The notes under the pieces were generated by a model, which did not search any database, had not been told where the DNA came from, and saw only the letters and a list, made by a program, of their open reading frames with translations. The translations under genes and the position numbers were made by a program. Of a stretch of DNA of 45,859 nt, positions 1 to 7,724 are shown in pieces; position 1 is the stretch's first letter; the number at the start of each line of letters is the position of its first letter. The stretch spans positions 1 through 45,859 of the forward strand of contig JASBTD010000008.1 of assembly GCA_030148605.1 (NCBI GenBank), given 5' to 3'. The DNA comes from Erythrobacter sp. (lineage in GTDB: Bacteria; Pseudomonadota; Alphaproteobacteria; Sphingomonadales; Sphingomonadaceae).

Positions 1-1
1 C

Positions 2-1408
2 GTCAAGGACGGTGCCCGCGAGATTGCGGACAAGATGGATCGTTTCAACGAGATCAGCAACATCATGGCCGATCCGCCCGAAGACGTCGATTTCGACGCG
101 CTGATGGAGGAAATGGGCACGTTGCAGGAGCAGATCGACGCAGTCGATGGCTGGACGCTCGACAACCAGCTGGAAATCGCGATGGAGGCGCTGCGTTGCC
201 CACCGTCCGACTGGTCCGTGGAAAATCTGTCAGGTGGTGAAAAGCGCCGGATTGCGCTGACCCGGCTGCTGATCCAGAAGCCCGACATCCTGCTGCTCGA
301 CGAACCGACCAACCATCTTGACGCGGAAAGCGTCACCTGGCTGGAAAATCATCTGAAGGAATATGCCGGGTCGGTCCTGATGATCACCCACGACCGCTAC
401 TTCCTCGACAATGTCGTCGGCTGGATCCTCGAATTGGACCGTGGCAGCTACTATCCCTACGAAGGCAATTACTCGACCTATCTCGAGAAAAAGGCCAAGC
501 GTCTGGAGCAGGAAAGCCGCGAAGAAAGCGGCCGCCAGAAGGCGCTCAGCCGCGAACTCGAATGGATCCGGCAATCGCCATCAGCGCGCCAGACCAAGTC
601 GAAAGCGCGTATCCGCAAGTTCGAACAGCTGCAGGAAGCGCAAGGTGACCGCAAGCCGGGCAAGGCGCAGATCGTTATCCAGGTGCCGGAACGCCTGGGC
701 GGCAAGGTGATCGAAGCGAAGAATATCTCCAAGGCCTATGGCGACAAGCTGCTGTTCGAAAACCTCAGCTTCATGCTGCCCCCGGGCGGGATCGTGGGCG
801 TGATCGGGCCGAATGGCGCGGGTAAATCCACGCTGTTCCGCATGATCACAGGGCAGGAAACCCCTGACAGCGGCACGATCGAAATCGGCGACACCGTGCG
901 CCTTGGCTATGTTGACCAGAGCCGCGATGACCTCAATCCCAAGAACAATGTGTGGGAGGAAATCTCCGACGGGCTCGATTACATGAAGGTCAACGGCCAC
1001 GACATGTCGACCCGCGCCTATGTGGGCGCGTTCAACTTCAAGGGCGCAGACCAGCAGAAGAATGTCGGCAAGCTGTCAGGCGGTGAGCGAAACCGCGTGC
1101 ATATGGCGAAGATGCTGAAGGAAGGCGGCAATGTGCTGCTGCTGGACGAACCGACCAACGATCTCGATGTCGAGACGCTGGGTGCGCTCGAAGACGCAAT
1201 CGAGAACTTCGCCGGCTGCGCCGTGGTGATCTCGCACGACCGCTTCTTCCTTGACCGTCTGGCGACACACATCCTCGCCTTCGAAGGCAACAGCCATGTC
1301 GAATGGTTTGAAGGCAATTTCGAAGCCTATGAGGAAGACAAACGCCGCAGGCTGGGCGATGCTGCGGACCGCCCGACACGCTTGGCGTATAAGAAGCTGA
1401 CTAGGTGA
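2..1408 (+). CDS. ettA: Energy-dependent translational throttle protein EttA (ABC-F ATPase), 5' truncated by window edge
   Basis: ABC-F proteins bind the ribosomal E site and couple ATP hydrolysis to translation; they have no membrane domain. The reading frame is open from base 2, so the gene begins upstream; about 468 residues are visible of a family length near 555, and the first Walker A is missing. Seen: first-domain signature LSGGEKRR (near base 227) followed by LLLDEPTNHLD, a charged interdomain linker (about bases 480-680), second Walker A GPNGAGKST (near base 807), second signature KLSGGERNR and LLLDEPTNDLD. The C-terminal tail is short. The length and close spacing of the linker fit EttA better than Uup or YheS. 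It ends with TGA at 1406-1408, close before a possible small reading frame. Confidence 0.95.
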   Translation, partial: VKDGAREIADKMDRFNEISNIMADPPEDVDFDALMEEMGTLQEQIDAVDGWTLDNQLEIAMEALRCPPSDWSVENLSGGEKRRIALTRLLIQKPDILLLDEPTNHLDAESVTWLENHLKEYAGSVLMITHDRYFLDNVVGWILELDRGSYYPYEGNYSTYLEKKAKRLEQESREESGRQKALSRELEWIRQSPSARQTKSKARIRKFEQLQEAQGDRKPGKAQIVIQVPERLGGKVIEAKNISKAYGDKLLFENLSFMLPPGGIVGVIGPNGAGKSTLFRMITGQETPDSGTIEIGDTVRLGYVDQSRDDLNPKNNVWEEISDGLDYMKVNGHDMSTRAYVGAFNFKGADQQKNVGKLSGGERNRVHMAKMLKEGGNVLLLDEPTNDLDVETLGALEDAIENFAGCAVVISHDRFFLDRLATHILAFEGNSHVEWFEGNFEAYEEDKRRRLGDAADRPTRLAYKKLTR

Positions 1409-1412
1409 GGTT

Positions 1413-1593
1413 GTGCGGGTCGATGTCTATGATGATGGCGAGATAGAAACACTGCTTTTCGTGGCCGAATTCGACTCCGTTCCGTGCGCAGGCGAGACAA
1501 TCTCAAAAGACGCAGGTGGGTACTTCAAGGCCGAGGTATGACATCGAGAAAAGAGCGGCGGCCGGTTTCAGCCCTGCCTATCAGTTAGAGTGG
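1413..1593 (+). pseudogene. Possible small gene split by a frameshift
   Basis: A GTG at 1413, right after a GAGG at 1407-1410, opens a 42-codon frame ending with TGA at 1539-1541; its product is acidic and looks like real protein (starts VRVDVYDDGEIETLLF, ends GGYFKAEV). In the +1 frame the sequence then reads RYDIEKRAAAGFSPAYQLEW (1534-1593), which also looks protein-like and joins naturally. I infer one small protein of about 60 residues broken by an indel near 1530-1540, or a sequencing error. The family is not recognised. The second frame stays open to 1788, but from about 1600 it runs into repeat sequence. The start codon sits very close to the purine run, a weak point. Confidence 0.35.
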
Positions 1594-1656
1594 ACGACTA
1601 GTCTTACGCTGATTTGGCTTCTTCATCCCTGCGAAGGCGGCACAAAAGTAAGCTTT

Positions 1657-1796
1657 GCCCCGCATCGAGTGCGGGGCGACGTAAAAGAAAGGCAGGTCCA
1701 AAACCACTGTCGTCGCCCCGTGCTTGACACGGGGCAAGGCTCCTTTTCTCCTGGCTTGCCCCAAAAGAAAGCCTTGGCCCCAGTCTAGTGCGGGCC
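1657..1796. repeat. Cluster of three short GC-rich palindromes (REP-like)
   Basis: Three hairpin-forming units lie in a gene-free stretch downstream of the GIY-YIG gene: 1657-1677 (8-bp perfect arms around TCGAG), 1715-1735 (8-bp perfect arms GCCCCGTG/CACGGGGC around CTTGA), and a decayed unit at 1776-1796 (GGCCC/GGGCC arms). The first two sit in opposite orientation with GACG/CGTC on their outer sides, as in paired REP elements. There is no T-run, so they do not look like simple terminators. The rest of 1594-1816 holds no supported gene. Confidence 0.7.
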
Positions 1797-1816
1797 GACG
1801 ATGTGGTGAGGCAAAG

Positions 1817-2125
1817 CTAATTCTCGTCCTCATCGCCATACCATTCCACCCACAGATCCTTCCAATCAGGGTTGTCCCTCTCGATCAGATCGAACTTCCA
1901 TTCGCGTCGCCATTTCTTGACCAGCTTTTCACGCGCGATGGCATCGGCGATATCCTCGTACCGTTCGGCATAGACCAGCATTGTCTTGCCGGTTTCCTGC
2001 ACATGCTGCGATCCGGAACCTGATTTGTGTTCATGAATACGCCGAGGCAGATCGGCAGTCACGCCGGTGTACATTCCGCCGCGATAGCGATCTGCCATGA
2101 TGTAGACCCAGCCGCCCTTGTGCAT
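1817..2125 (-). CDS. GIY-YIG domain nuclease-like small protein
   Basis: The 102-residue product begins MHKGGWVYIMADRYRGGMYTG, in which VYIM and MYTG are the GIY-YIG core strands. An Arg (PRRIHEHK) and a later Glu (AREKLVKKWRREWK) complete the pattern of small single-domain GIY-YIG proteins (UPF0213/YhbQ-like). Family members are predicted endonucleases with mostly unknown roles. The open frame continues upstream to 2320, but that part reads through a palindrome (2151-2167), so I chose the ATG at 2123-2125, which fits the usual domain start. The C-terminus is very acidic (YGDEDEN). Palindromes lie on both sides of the gene, suggesting a link between gene and repeats. Confidence 0.85.
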   Translation of the reverse strand: MHKGGWVYIMADRYRGGMYTGVTADLPRRIHEHKSGSGSQHVQETGKTMLVYAERYEDIADAIAREKLVKKWRREWKFDLIERDNPDWKDLWVEWYGDEDEN

Positions 2126-2150
2126 GATCGCATACGGGAGGAAGCCCTGA

Positions 2151-2167
2151 CGCGTGTCAAGCACGCG
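2151..2167. repeat. Palindrome upstream of the GIY-YIG gene
   Basis: Perfect 6-bp arms CGCGTG/CACGCG flank TCAAG. Read on the minus strand, the core is GTGCTTGACAC, identical to the core of the unit at 1715-1735 on the other side of the GIY-YIG gene. It lies 26 bp before the chosen start codon. Confidence 0.6.
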
Positions 2168-2213
2168 CCGAGCTATCCCTTCGCGCCGCACGCGATTTGC
2201 ATGTGAGTTATGA

Positions 2214-3263
2214 ATGCTTACCTTTTTCAGGATGGCACATACATCCAGCCCACCAAGTTCGAGCCTCCCCCCCATTGCTCCATCCCGCGCGGCAATCATC
2301 GCTGACCATGGCGGGATCATTCGTCCGCTAACGCCAATCGGCGCGGAAGTTCGCGGGATCAGGCTGTCTGCAACTCATGCGCCACCAGCCGACGTGATTG
2401 ACGCGCTTGAAGCCGAAATGGCGCAGCGTGGCTTCCTGGTATTCAAGAGCGAAGACCAAGCAGACCCTGAGGATTTCCTGGCTGCAAGCTGCTGGTGGGG
2501 CGGCAAGCAATTAAACAGCACGCACGGCGTGCACCCGGCAACGCCGGGCGGGAACCGGCACTTGTTCCGGCTCTCCAATGATCGTCGCCACGGCATCCCG
2601 GGCGTTGGCCCGCAATGGCATAATGACGGCAGTTTCCTTGCCGAAACCTTCTCTCACTCTGGCTATCACATCGTCAGGCCCGCAGAGCGTGGCGGCGGCG
2701 CGCATTTTGCGCATCAAGGCGCGGCGTTCGAAGCACTTCCGGTTGATAAGCAGGAATATTGGTCTCGGCTCTCTTCCGTGAATTCCAATTCCGGCGTCGT
2801 TCATCCGCTAGTGCACCAGCATCCGGTTTCCGGGCAGAGATGCGTGTGGCTGCACCTTGGCATGACTGGCGCAGTGATCGAGCGCCTGAGTGACGGATCC
2901 GGATTAAGGTCGCTCGATGCAGACCAGCTTCAAACGCTCTGCATCGAATACAACGAATTGCTCAATGCAGGCTTTGATAGCGGATACGCAATCAGGTTTG
3001 AATATGAAGAGCATGATTGTGTCTTCATTGACAATCTGGCGGTCGCTCATAGGGCGGCGCCGGAAGCCCATGCATCTTCGGACGAGCAGGGACTGCGGAT
3101 CATGCATCGCAGCACGGTGCAAGGGGTGCACAATCTCGCCCCGGCAGATGGACTGCCTCAGTTTGTGGACATTCACGGGCCAAACCCGTTCGGAGATGAG
3201 GGTGTTTGGCAAGGCGGCGGCATCGGTTTCCGCTGGGATGAGACCGCGCCTATGCAGAATTGA
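2214..3263 (+). CDS. TauD/TfdA-family Fe(II)/2-oxoglutarate dioxygenase
   Basis: The 349-residue product matches the TauD/TfdA fold, whose members hydroxylate small molecules such as taurine, alpha-ketoacid-linked substrates or aryloxyalkanoates using Fe(II), O2 and 2-oxoglutarate. Seen: the HxD iron ligands in WHNDGSF (His136, Asp138), a distal His in LAVAHRAAP (about 279) and the 2-oxoglutarate-binding Arg in MHRSTV (about 299). The N-terminal part contains the family motif around IGAEVRGIRL. An alternative start is the ATG at 2232. The substrate cannot be read from sequence. The gene stands alone, divergent from the GIY-YIG gene, with no neighbours suggesting a pathway. Confidence 0.85.
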   Translation: MLTFFRMAHTSSPPSSSLPPIAPSRAAIIADHGGIIRPLTPIGAEVRGIRLSATHAPPADVIDALEAEMAQRGFLVFKSEDQADPEDFLAASCWWGGKQLNSTHGVHPATPGGNRHLFRLSNDRRHGIPGVGPQWHNDGSFLAETFSHSGYHIVRPAERGGGAHFAHQGAAFEALPVDKQEYWSRLSSVNSNSGVVHPLVHQHPVSGQRCVWLHLGMTGAVIERLSDGSGLRSLDADQLQTLCIEYNELLNAGFDSGYAIRFEYEEHDCVFIDNLAVAHRAAPEAHASSDEQGLRIMHRSTVQGVHNLAPADGLPQFVDIHGPNPFGDEGVWQGGGIGFRWDETAPMQN

Positions 3264-3621
3264 GCACTGCTCCGCTGTCGGCACGGAAGCGGGATTTTCC
3301 TACTCGGCCATCACCCGATAGATTGGCTGCATGCGTATCGAGAACCCTTCTGATTCAGTGCGACTGCGGGCCGAGATGGCACATCGAAACACTTTCGTGC
3401 GGCGCGAGATTTTCTGCCCCATGGACTGTGTTCCATGTGTTCCATCCTGTTGGATTTCGTGCCGTGTGGCTTTGCGCCTCAACGGCAAAACACGGCCCGA
3501 TTTGACTCACCCTGCTTCAACTCCCACATGGGTCGCAAGGCGCTCGACACGCGGGCGCGTGTACCAGTCGGCGCCACTTCGAAAACCGCGCGCCGCGAAC
3601 ACCAATCCCAAAAGGATAGAC
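3264..3621. other. Gene-free stretch before the FKBP gene
   Basis: No convincing coding region. The frame of the FKBP gene is open back to 3331, but that part is Arg/Ser/Pro-rich and has no family similarity I recognise. A 35-bp segment at 3427-3461 resembles 33751-33785 (27 of 35 positions identical by eye). No clear promoter was found. Confidence 0.5.
3427..3461. repeat. Dispersed intergenic motif, copy 1
   Basis: This segment contains two TGTTCCA-like units in tandem (GTGTTCCA twice, 10 bp apart) followed by CCTGTTGGA. A second copy with the same spacing is at 33751-33785. Function unknown; both copies lie in gene-free stretches a little over 100 bp downstream of a stop codon. Confidence 0.4.
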
Positions 3622-4059
3622 ATGACCAGTCCCAACACCGGTGACACCGTAACCATCGACTACGTCCTCAAGCGGAGCGACGGCGAGGAAGTCGGCAACA
3701 CTGCACAGGCCGGCCCGCAGCAAGTCCAGCTGGGCAATGGCCAGATCTTCCCGCAGATCGAAGAAGCCCTGACTTCGATGGAAGTGGGCGACCAGCAATC
3801 GGTCGAAATCCCGTGCGATCAGGCCTTTGGCCCGCGCCGCGACGAAATGGTGATGGATATTCCGCGCGGGAACCTGCCGCCAGAACCGGCTCCTGAACCG
3901 GGCATGGCGCTGCAAGCGCAATCCCCAGATGGCCAGCCGATGACGCTCTATATCGTCGAAGTCGGTGACGAGACGGTCAAGGTGGATGGCAACCACCCGC
4001 TGGCAGGTGAAGACATCACTTTCGACCTGACACTGCGCGAGATCACTCAAGCGGCATAG
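3622..4059 (+). CDS. SlyD-like FKBP-type peptidyl-prolyl cis-trans isomerase
   Basis: FKBP enzymes catalyse cis-trans isomerisation of prolyl bonds; SlyD-type members also act as chaperones. The 145-residue product shows the typical order: TVTIDYVLKRSDGEEV, then LGNGQIFPQIEEALTSMEVGD with the flap-flanking region, then the inserted IF-like segment with AFGPRRDEMV, then the closing motif DGNHPLAGEDITFDLTL. There is no His/Cys-rich metal-binding tail as in E. coli SlyD. I chose the ATG at 3622 because AAAGGA lies 5-6 bases upstream and homologues start close to the TVTIDY strand; the longer open frame to 3331 is not supported. Confidence 0.93.
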   Translation: MTSPNTGDTVTIDYVLKRSDGEEVGNTAQAGPQQVQLGNGQIFPQIEEALTSMEVGDQQSVEIPCDQAFGPRRDEMVMDIPRGNLPPEPAPEPGMALQAQSPDGQPMTLYIVEVGDETVKVDGNHPLAGEDITFDLTLREITQAA

Positions 4060-4066
4060 TCTATGT

Positions 4067-4121
4067 GGGCGGGTGGCGAAGGCTTGTCGCGGATGACCCG
4101 CAAGTCACACGTCGCCCGCCC
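4067..4121. terminator. Large hairpin between convergent genes
   Basis: Arms of 12 bp (4067-4078 and 4110-4121, two G-T pairs) enclose a second smaller hairpin (CTTG..GCGG/CCGCAAG). It sits exactly between the end of the FKBP gene and the stop codon of the convergent membrane-protein gene. There is no T-run, so it may act as a weak bidirectional or factor-assisted terminator. Confidence 0.45.
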
Positions 4122-4122
4122 G

Positions 4123-4371
4123 TCAGCTCGGTCGGGTTTCGTCCTTCTTCAGCCGCAAGCCGATGGTGTTCTTCCAGAAGTCCGGGTGATCGACCACGAA
4201 CTCGCTGAGGAAAGCAAAGGGCAATGCCACCGCGACAACGATCCATAATACCGACCAGGTGATCGGCTCGCCGGTCGAAAGCCATACCGCGAGCAAATCC
4301 TCGCTCACGCCCATGACAATGCCGATAACCAGGAACTCCAGTGTTCGCCGCGTCCGCTCACTCACTCTCAT
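4123..4371 (-). CDS. Small two-helix membrane protein, function unknown
   Basis: The 82-residue product has a basic N-terminus (MRVSERTRRT), two hydrophobic segments (about residues 12-27 and 38-58), an acidic stretch after the second helix and a basic C-terminus. It would sit in the inner membrane. GGGAG lies 8 bases upstream of the ATG, supporting the start at 4371. No family was recognised. Confidence 0.7.
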   Translation of the reverse strand: MRVSERTRRTLEFLVIGIVMGVSEDLLAVWLSTGEPITWSVLWIVVAVALPFAFLSEFVVDHPDFWKNTIGLRLKKDETRPS

Positions 4372-4408
4372 CGATCAGACTCCCTCACAGCAAAGGAATG
4401 CACTCCAC

Positions 4409-4990
4409 TTAAGGCGCGACCCAGCGTCCTTCCCAGTCATCGCCCACCCGCGCGAACTGCGCGCGGATATGGCCCGAATTGGCGAGATAGAACCAGTCGA
4501 GCTGCTCGAGCTCGATCAGCAGGATGGCGAAGTTTGCGCGGGCTGGCATGATCTGTTCGTCGCTCGGATTGATGCCATCAGCCCACACCGGCAAGCCCGA
4601 AGTTGGCGCATCGGAAGCTGCGCCCGGCCCCTCGCCCAGATAGCAACGCTTGGCGAAGTTGGTGCTCTCTTCCCATGCCGCGTCAGCCAGCGGCGTGTCA
4701 GTCTCGATCCGCCCCGTGCCGCGCAAGCGCAGTTGCACCTTCGCCTCACGGTCATAGCCCAGCAGGCCCACCGGCGCGCCTGAACCGATCACCGCGCATT
4801 TGGGCGAGCGCGCGTCGGTGTGCAGTCGCAAGGTCCATCGCTCTGCATCAAACGCGCGCAGCACCATGACGCGCGCGTCGGCATCGGCGGTGGCGATCAC
4901 CGGTGTGTGAAGCGCGCAGTCGCGCTCGCTCGCGCCCAGGCTCAACCGCCGGGCGATGTCGCTTAGAATGCTATCGAAAGTCTCGAACAT
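4409..4990 (-). CDS. Pyridoxamine 5'-phosphate oxidase-like FMN-binding protein
   Basis: The product resembles the PNPOx-like split-barrel family (Alr4036 type), FMN-binding proteins usually without proven PdxH activity. Seen: the N-terminal strand and loop ARVMVLRAFDAERWTLRLHT (typical FMN-phosphate-contact region), the middle strand AKVQLRLRGTGRIE, and a C-terminal YLANSGHIRAQFAR ending in the expected WEGRWVAP tail. Three in-frame starts exist (5047, 5002, 4990). I chose 4990 (MFETFDSIL) because an AGGAG ends 12 bases upstream and homologues begin near there, but 5002 is possible. It probably acts in the cytoplasm; its substrate is unknown. Confidence 0.8.
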   Translation of the reverse strand: MFETFDSILSDIARRLSLGASERDCALHTPVIATADADARVMVLRAFDAERWTLRLHTDARSPKCAVIGSGAPVGLLGYDREAKVQLRLRGTGRIETDTPLADAAWEESTNFAKRCYLGEGPGAASDAPTSGLPVWADGINPSDEQIMPARANFAILLIELEQLDWFYLANSGHIRAQFARVGDDWEGRWVAP

Positions 4991-5106
4991 CGCTAGCGAC
5001 ATCTCCTGCCCGCGCCGCCAAGTCAATCCGGCAAGGGTATTCAGCAAAAGTGTGAGAAAAATGAACCTAAGGCTACACGCATGGTTCAGTTTGAAGTCAG
5101 CGGACG

Positions 5107-5126
5107 AATCGTATCAGATCGTATCA
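5107..5126. promoter_or_regulatory. Two tandem 10-bp repeats upstream of the RcnB-like gene
   Basis: AATCGTATCA is followed directly by GATCGTATCA, one helical turn apart, about 45 bp before the start codon. Spacing suggests a protein-binding site on one face of the DNA. No regulator is known from this window. Confidence 0.3.
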
Positions 5127-5169
5127 ATCGGGGCCGCAGGTGGTGGAGCGGCAACAACAGGAGCCAAAG

Positions 5170-6249
5170 ATGACCATCACCCAATTGCTTAAAGGGAGCG
5201 CATTGACCGCCATCGCTGCGGCGTTGTCGATGACTGCGCTTCCCGCTGAAGCTGAGGCACAGAACCGCGATCGTGGTGCGGAAAGCCGCCAGGACCGCAA
5301 GCAGGCACGCCAGAACCGGCAGGAACGCCCGCAAATGCGCGAAGTGCGCCAGCAAATCCGCGAGCGCCGTGAAGCACGCAGCGAGCCGCGCCGCGAAAAC
5401 CAGCGTGCGGAACGCCGCGTTGAACGCCGATCAGAAGCGCGCCCCGAGCCTCGCATGGAGCGCCGCATGGAACGTCGCGCCGAAAACCGCAGTGACCGCC
5501 GCGCGGAAACCGCCAACCAGCGCAGCACGCGCGAATGGAACCGCAGTGACCGGCGCGAACAGCGTGTAGTCGAGCGGGAACGCAACACCAGCTATGCCGA
5601 CCGCGATCGCAATCGCTCATACCGCGATGATCGCAGAGCCGATCGCCGCGAAGATCGCAGGGCTGACCGCCTCGAGCGCATTCGCGATGGTCAGCGCGAT
5701 GCCTATCGTGACGGGCGGCGCGACGGGCGCCGGGCCGAACGCAGCCGTGACCGCTACGAAGACCGTAACATTCGCCGCAATGCCTGGCACAGCGGCTATC
5801 GCGACGGACGGCGTGACAACTATCGTGACCGTGATCGCGATCGGTATCGTGATCGCGACAGGTATCGCGATGGCAAACGCCACTATTATCGCGAGCGGCG
5901 CTATTACGATCGCGGCCATTATCGCGGCCACTATGATCGCTGGGATCGCAAGCGCTGGCGCAACCACCATCGCTACAACTGGCACAACTATCGCAGCAAG
6001 CACCGTAATATCTATCGGCTAGGCCGCTATTACGCGCCTTACCGCAGCCACTATTACAGCCGGATCAGCATCGGGTTCTACCTTGATCACCTGTTCTTTG
6101 GCGCGCGGTACTGGATCAATGATCCATGGCAATATCGCTTGCCAGAGGTCTACGGCCCCTATCGCTGGGTGCGCTATTATGACGATGTGCTGCTGGTCGA
6201 TATCTACACCGGCGAAGTGGTTGACGTGATCTACGACTTCTTCTGGTAA
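5170..6249 (+). CDS. Arg-rich RcnB-family periplasmic protein
   Basis: The 359-residue product starts with a signal peptide (MTITQLLKGSALTAIAAALS, cleavage likely after AEAEA near residue 30). About 230 residues of extremely Arg-rich, low-complexity sequence follow, first with Glu/Gln spacing (residues about 35-140), then RDRDRYRD-type repeats and a Tyr/His/Trp-rich stretch. The last 70 residues form the RcnB-type domain (RWVRYYDDVLLVDIYTG, then EVVDVIYDFFW). E. coli RcnB is a small periplasmic protein linked to nickel/cobalt homeostasis; this protein is about three times as long, so function cannot simply be transferred. CAGGAG lies before the chosen ATG. The gene stands alone and is followed by a good terminator. 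Confidence 0.85.
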   Translation: MTITQLLKGSALTAIAAALSMTALPAEAEAQNRDRGAESRQDRKQARQNRQERPQMREVRQQIRERREARSEPRRENQRAERRVERRSEARPEPRMERRMERRAENRSDRRAETANQRSTREWNRSDRREQRVVERERNTSYADRDRNRSYRDDRRADRREDRRADRLERIRDGQRDAYRDGRRDGRRAERSRDRYEDRNIRRNAWHSGYRDGRRDNYRDRDRDRYRDRDRYRDGKRHYYRERRYYDRGHYRGHYDRWDRKRWRNHHRYNWHNYRSKHRNIYRLGRYYAPYRSHYYSRISIGFYLDHLFFGARYWINDPWQYRLPEVYGPYRWVRYYDDVLLVDIYTGEVVDVIYDFFW

Positions 6250-6301
6250 CAGCTGCCTCCCCTCTGGCTGCCGAAGGTGAGCAAGGTAGCCGGAACCAAG
6301 G

Positions 6302-6327
6302 CCCCCGCCTGCATGCGCCGGCGGGGG
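6302..6327. terminator. Bidirectional terminator
   Basis: 8-bp all-GC arms CCCCCGCC/GGCGGGGG around a 10-base loop, followed on the plus strand by TTCTTGCTTTC. It separates the RcnB-like gene from the convergent cytochrome b561 gene. Confidence 0.7.
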
Positions 6328-6352
6328 TTCTTGCTTTCAGGATCTGGCCGGT

Positions 6353-6910
6353 TCAGCCCTTGGCGTCGCCGAAGGGCAGCATGCGGAAAAGATTGCCGTC
6401 CTTGTCGATGACCATGTGCTTCAATGTCCCGAGCACATGCACGACAATCAGGATCAGCAGGAAACCACCCGCTTGGCCATGCTGTTCGAACGCAGCATTG
6501 GCCGCATCGGGGTTCACTTCCATCGGCAGAGGCGGAATGGAAATGAGGCCGAACCAGCTGATCGGTGCGCCATATTGCGACATTGCCGACCATGCACCGA
6601 ACGGCATCACCAGCAAGAGGATGAAGAATAGCGTGTGCACAATCCGGGCGAGCCAGCGTTCCCATGTCGCCAAGTGGCTGGCGAGTGGCGCCTTCCCGCC
6701 GGTGAAATGAACGATCAGCAATGCAACTGCGAGGAACCATAGCGTCACTCCGATCGAGAAGTGGTTCGTCATGATTGCTTGCGCCGCTTCCTCTGTTTCA
6801 GCCCCCTCGGCTGTCTCGCGAATAAGCCAGTTCGCGATTACGCCTGCGGCGATCAGCCAATGCAGGACCATTGCCAGTCCGGAATACTTTGTACGCGTCC
6901 CTTCAGTCAT
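6353..6910 (-). CDS. Cytochrome b561-family membrane protein
   Basis: Prokaryotic cytochrome b561 (CybB-like) is a four-helix di-haem membrane protein that oxidises quinol or passes electrons on, including to superoxide. The 185-residue product shows four hydrophobic segments and the expected histidines: VLHWLIAAGV in helix 1, NHFSIGVTLW in helix 2, and HGQAGGFLLI with HVLGTLKHMV in helix 4. I chose the ATG at 6910 (MTEGTRTKYS) because GGGGAGAG lies 8 bases before it; the open frame extends to 6985. It is divergent from the hydroxylase gene at 7043, with the shared promoter region at 6911-7042. Confidence 0.9.
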   Translation of the reverse strand: MTEGTRTKYSGLAMVLHWLIAAGVIANWLIRETAEGAETEEAAQAIMTNHFSIGVTLWFLAVALLIVHFTGGKAPLASHLATWERWLARIVHTLFFILLLVMPFGAWSAMSQYGAPISWFGLISIPPLPMEVNPDAANAAFEQHGQAGGFLLILIVVHVLGTLKHMVIDKDGNLFRMLPFGDAKG

Positions 6911-7042
6911 TTCAACGCTCTCCCCAAGCTCTTGATCGGCAATCATTACCAGATCGCATTGCGCACTCCAAACCGTATAATTCACAGGTCAAACAGGGTT
7001 CTGCCAGCTTGCCTCGCCAGCATGCTTTGCTAACACCGCAGC

Positions 7043-7711
7043 ATGGCCAAGGCTCAGATCATTCCTGACAAAGACGCGCTCGCACGCGTCGGCAAGCAAG
7101 TGCGCGAACGCATCGGCGCCGATCCGCGCGCCTACAAGATCGACACTGACAAGGCGGAGATCTGGGCCTTCGGCGATTTTCTGACCGCCGCGGAATGCGA
7201 GCGGCTGTGCCTGATGATCGACCTGACCGCCAAGCCATCGACCCTGCATGAAGAATCCTATGCCAGTGGCTTTCGCACGTCCTATTCAGGCGACCTCGAT
7301 GCTTATGATCCCTTTGTCATGAGCATATCACGCCGGATTGATGACTTGCTGGGGATGAACCCTGTCTGCGGCGAAGCGATTCAGGGCCAGCGTTACCTGC
7401 CCGGACAGCAATTCAAGCCGCATAATGACTGGTTCTACACCACGGAAAAATACTGGGAGCTTGAGCGCAAGCGCGGCGGCCAGCGCTGCTGGACGGCCAT
7501 GGCATTCCTGAACGAAGTCGAAGAAGGCGGCGAAACGCATTTCACCGAAGTCGGCATCAAGATCGAGCCCAAGCCCGGCGTGCTGCTGGTATGGAACAAT
7601 GCGACGCCTGACGGCACGCCCAATGAAGGCACCATGCACGCCGGCACACCGGTGGTGAAAGGCAGCAAATACGTCATCACCAAATGGTACCGCACCCGGA
7701 AATGGACGTAG
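7043..7711 (+). CDS. Prolyl 4-hydroxylase-like 2OG-Fe(II) oxygenase
   Basis: The 222-residue product matches the P4Hc domain. Seen: iron ligands His127 and Asp129 in KPHNDWF, distal His199 in TMHAGTPV, and 2-oxoglutarate-binding Lys209 in KGSKYVITKWYR; the strand VLLVWNN is also typical. The family hydroxylates prolines in peptides, but bacterial members have varied or unknown substrates. The N-terminal 40 residues are charged and lack a signal peptide, so it acts in the cytoplasm. Just after its stop lies repeat copy A, shared with the 3' end of lysK. Confidence 0.9.
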   Translation: MAKAQIIPDKDALARVGKQVRERIGADPRAYKIDTDKAEIWAFGDFLTAAECERLCLMIDLTAKPSTLHEESYASGFRTSYSGDLDAYDPFVMSISRRIDDLLGMNPVCGEAIQGQRYLPGQQFKPHNDWFYTTEKYWELERKRGGQRCWTAMAFLNEVEEGGETHFTEVGIKIEPKPGVLLVWNNATPDGTPNEGTMHAGTPVVKGSKYVITKWYRTRKWT

Positions 7712-7724
7712 GAAACTGGTGATG

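Noticed and set aside
1516..1788. 90-codon plus-strand frame after ettA as an independent gene
   Set aside because: Only its first part (to about 1593) looks like protein; the rest translates palindromic repeats. It is better explained as the second half of a frameshifted gene.
5594..6022. Long Ala/Ile/Thr-rich frames on both strands inside the RcnB-like gene
   Set aside because: They are shadows of the Arg-rich repeat codons and have no start signals or family similarity.
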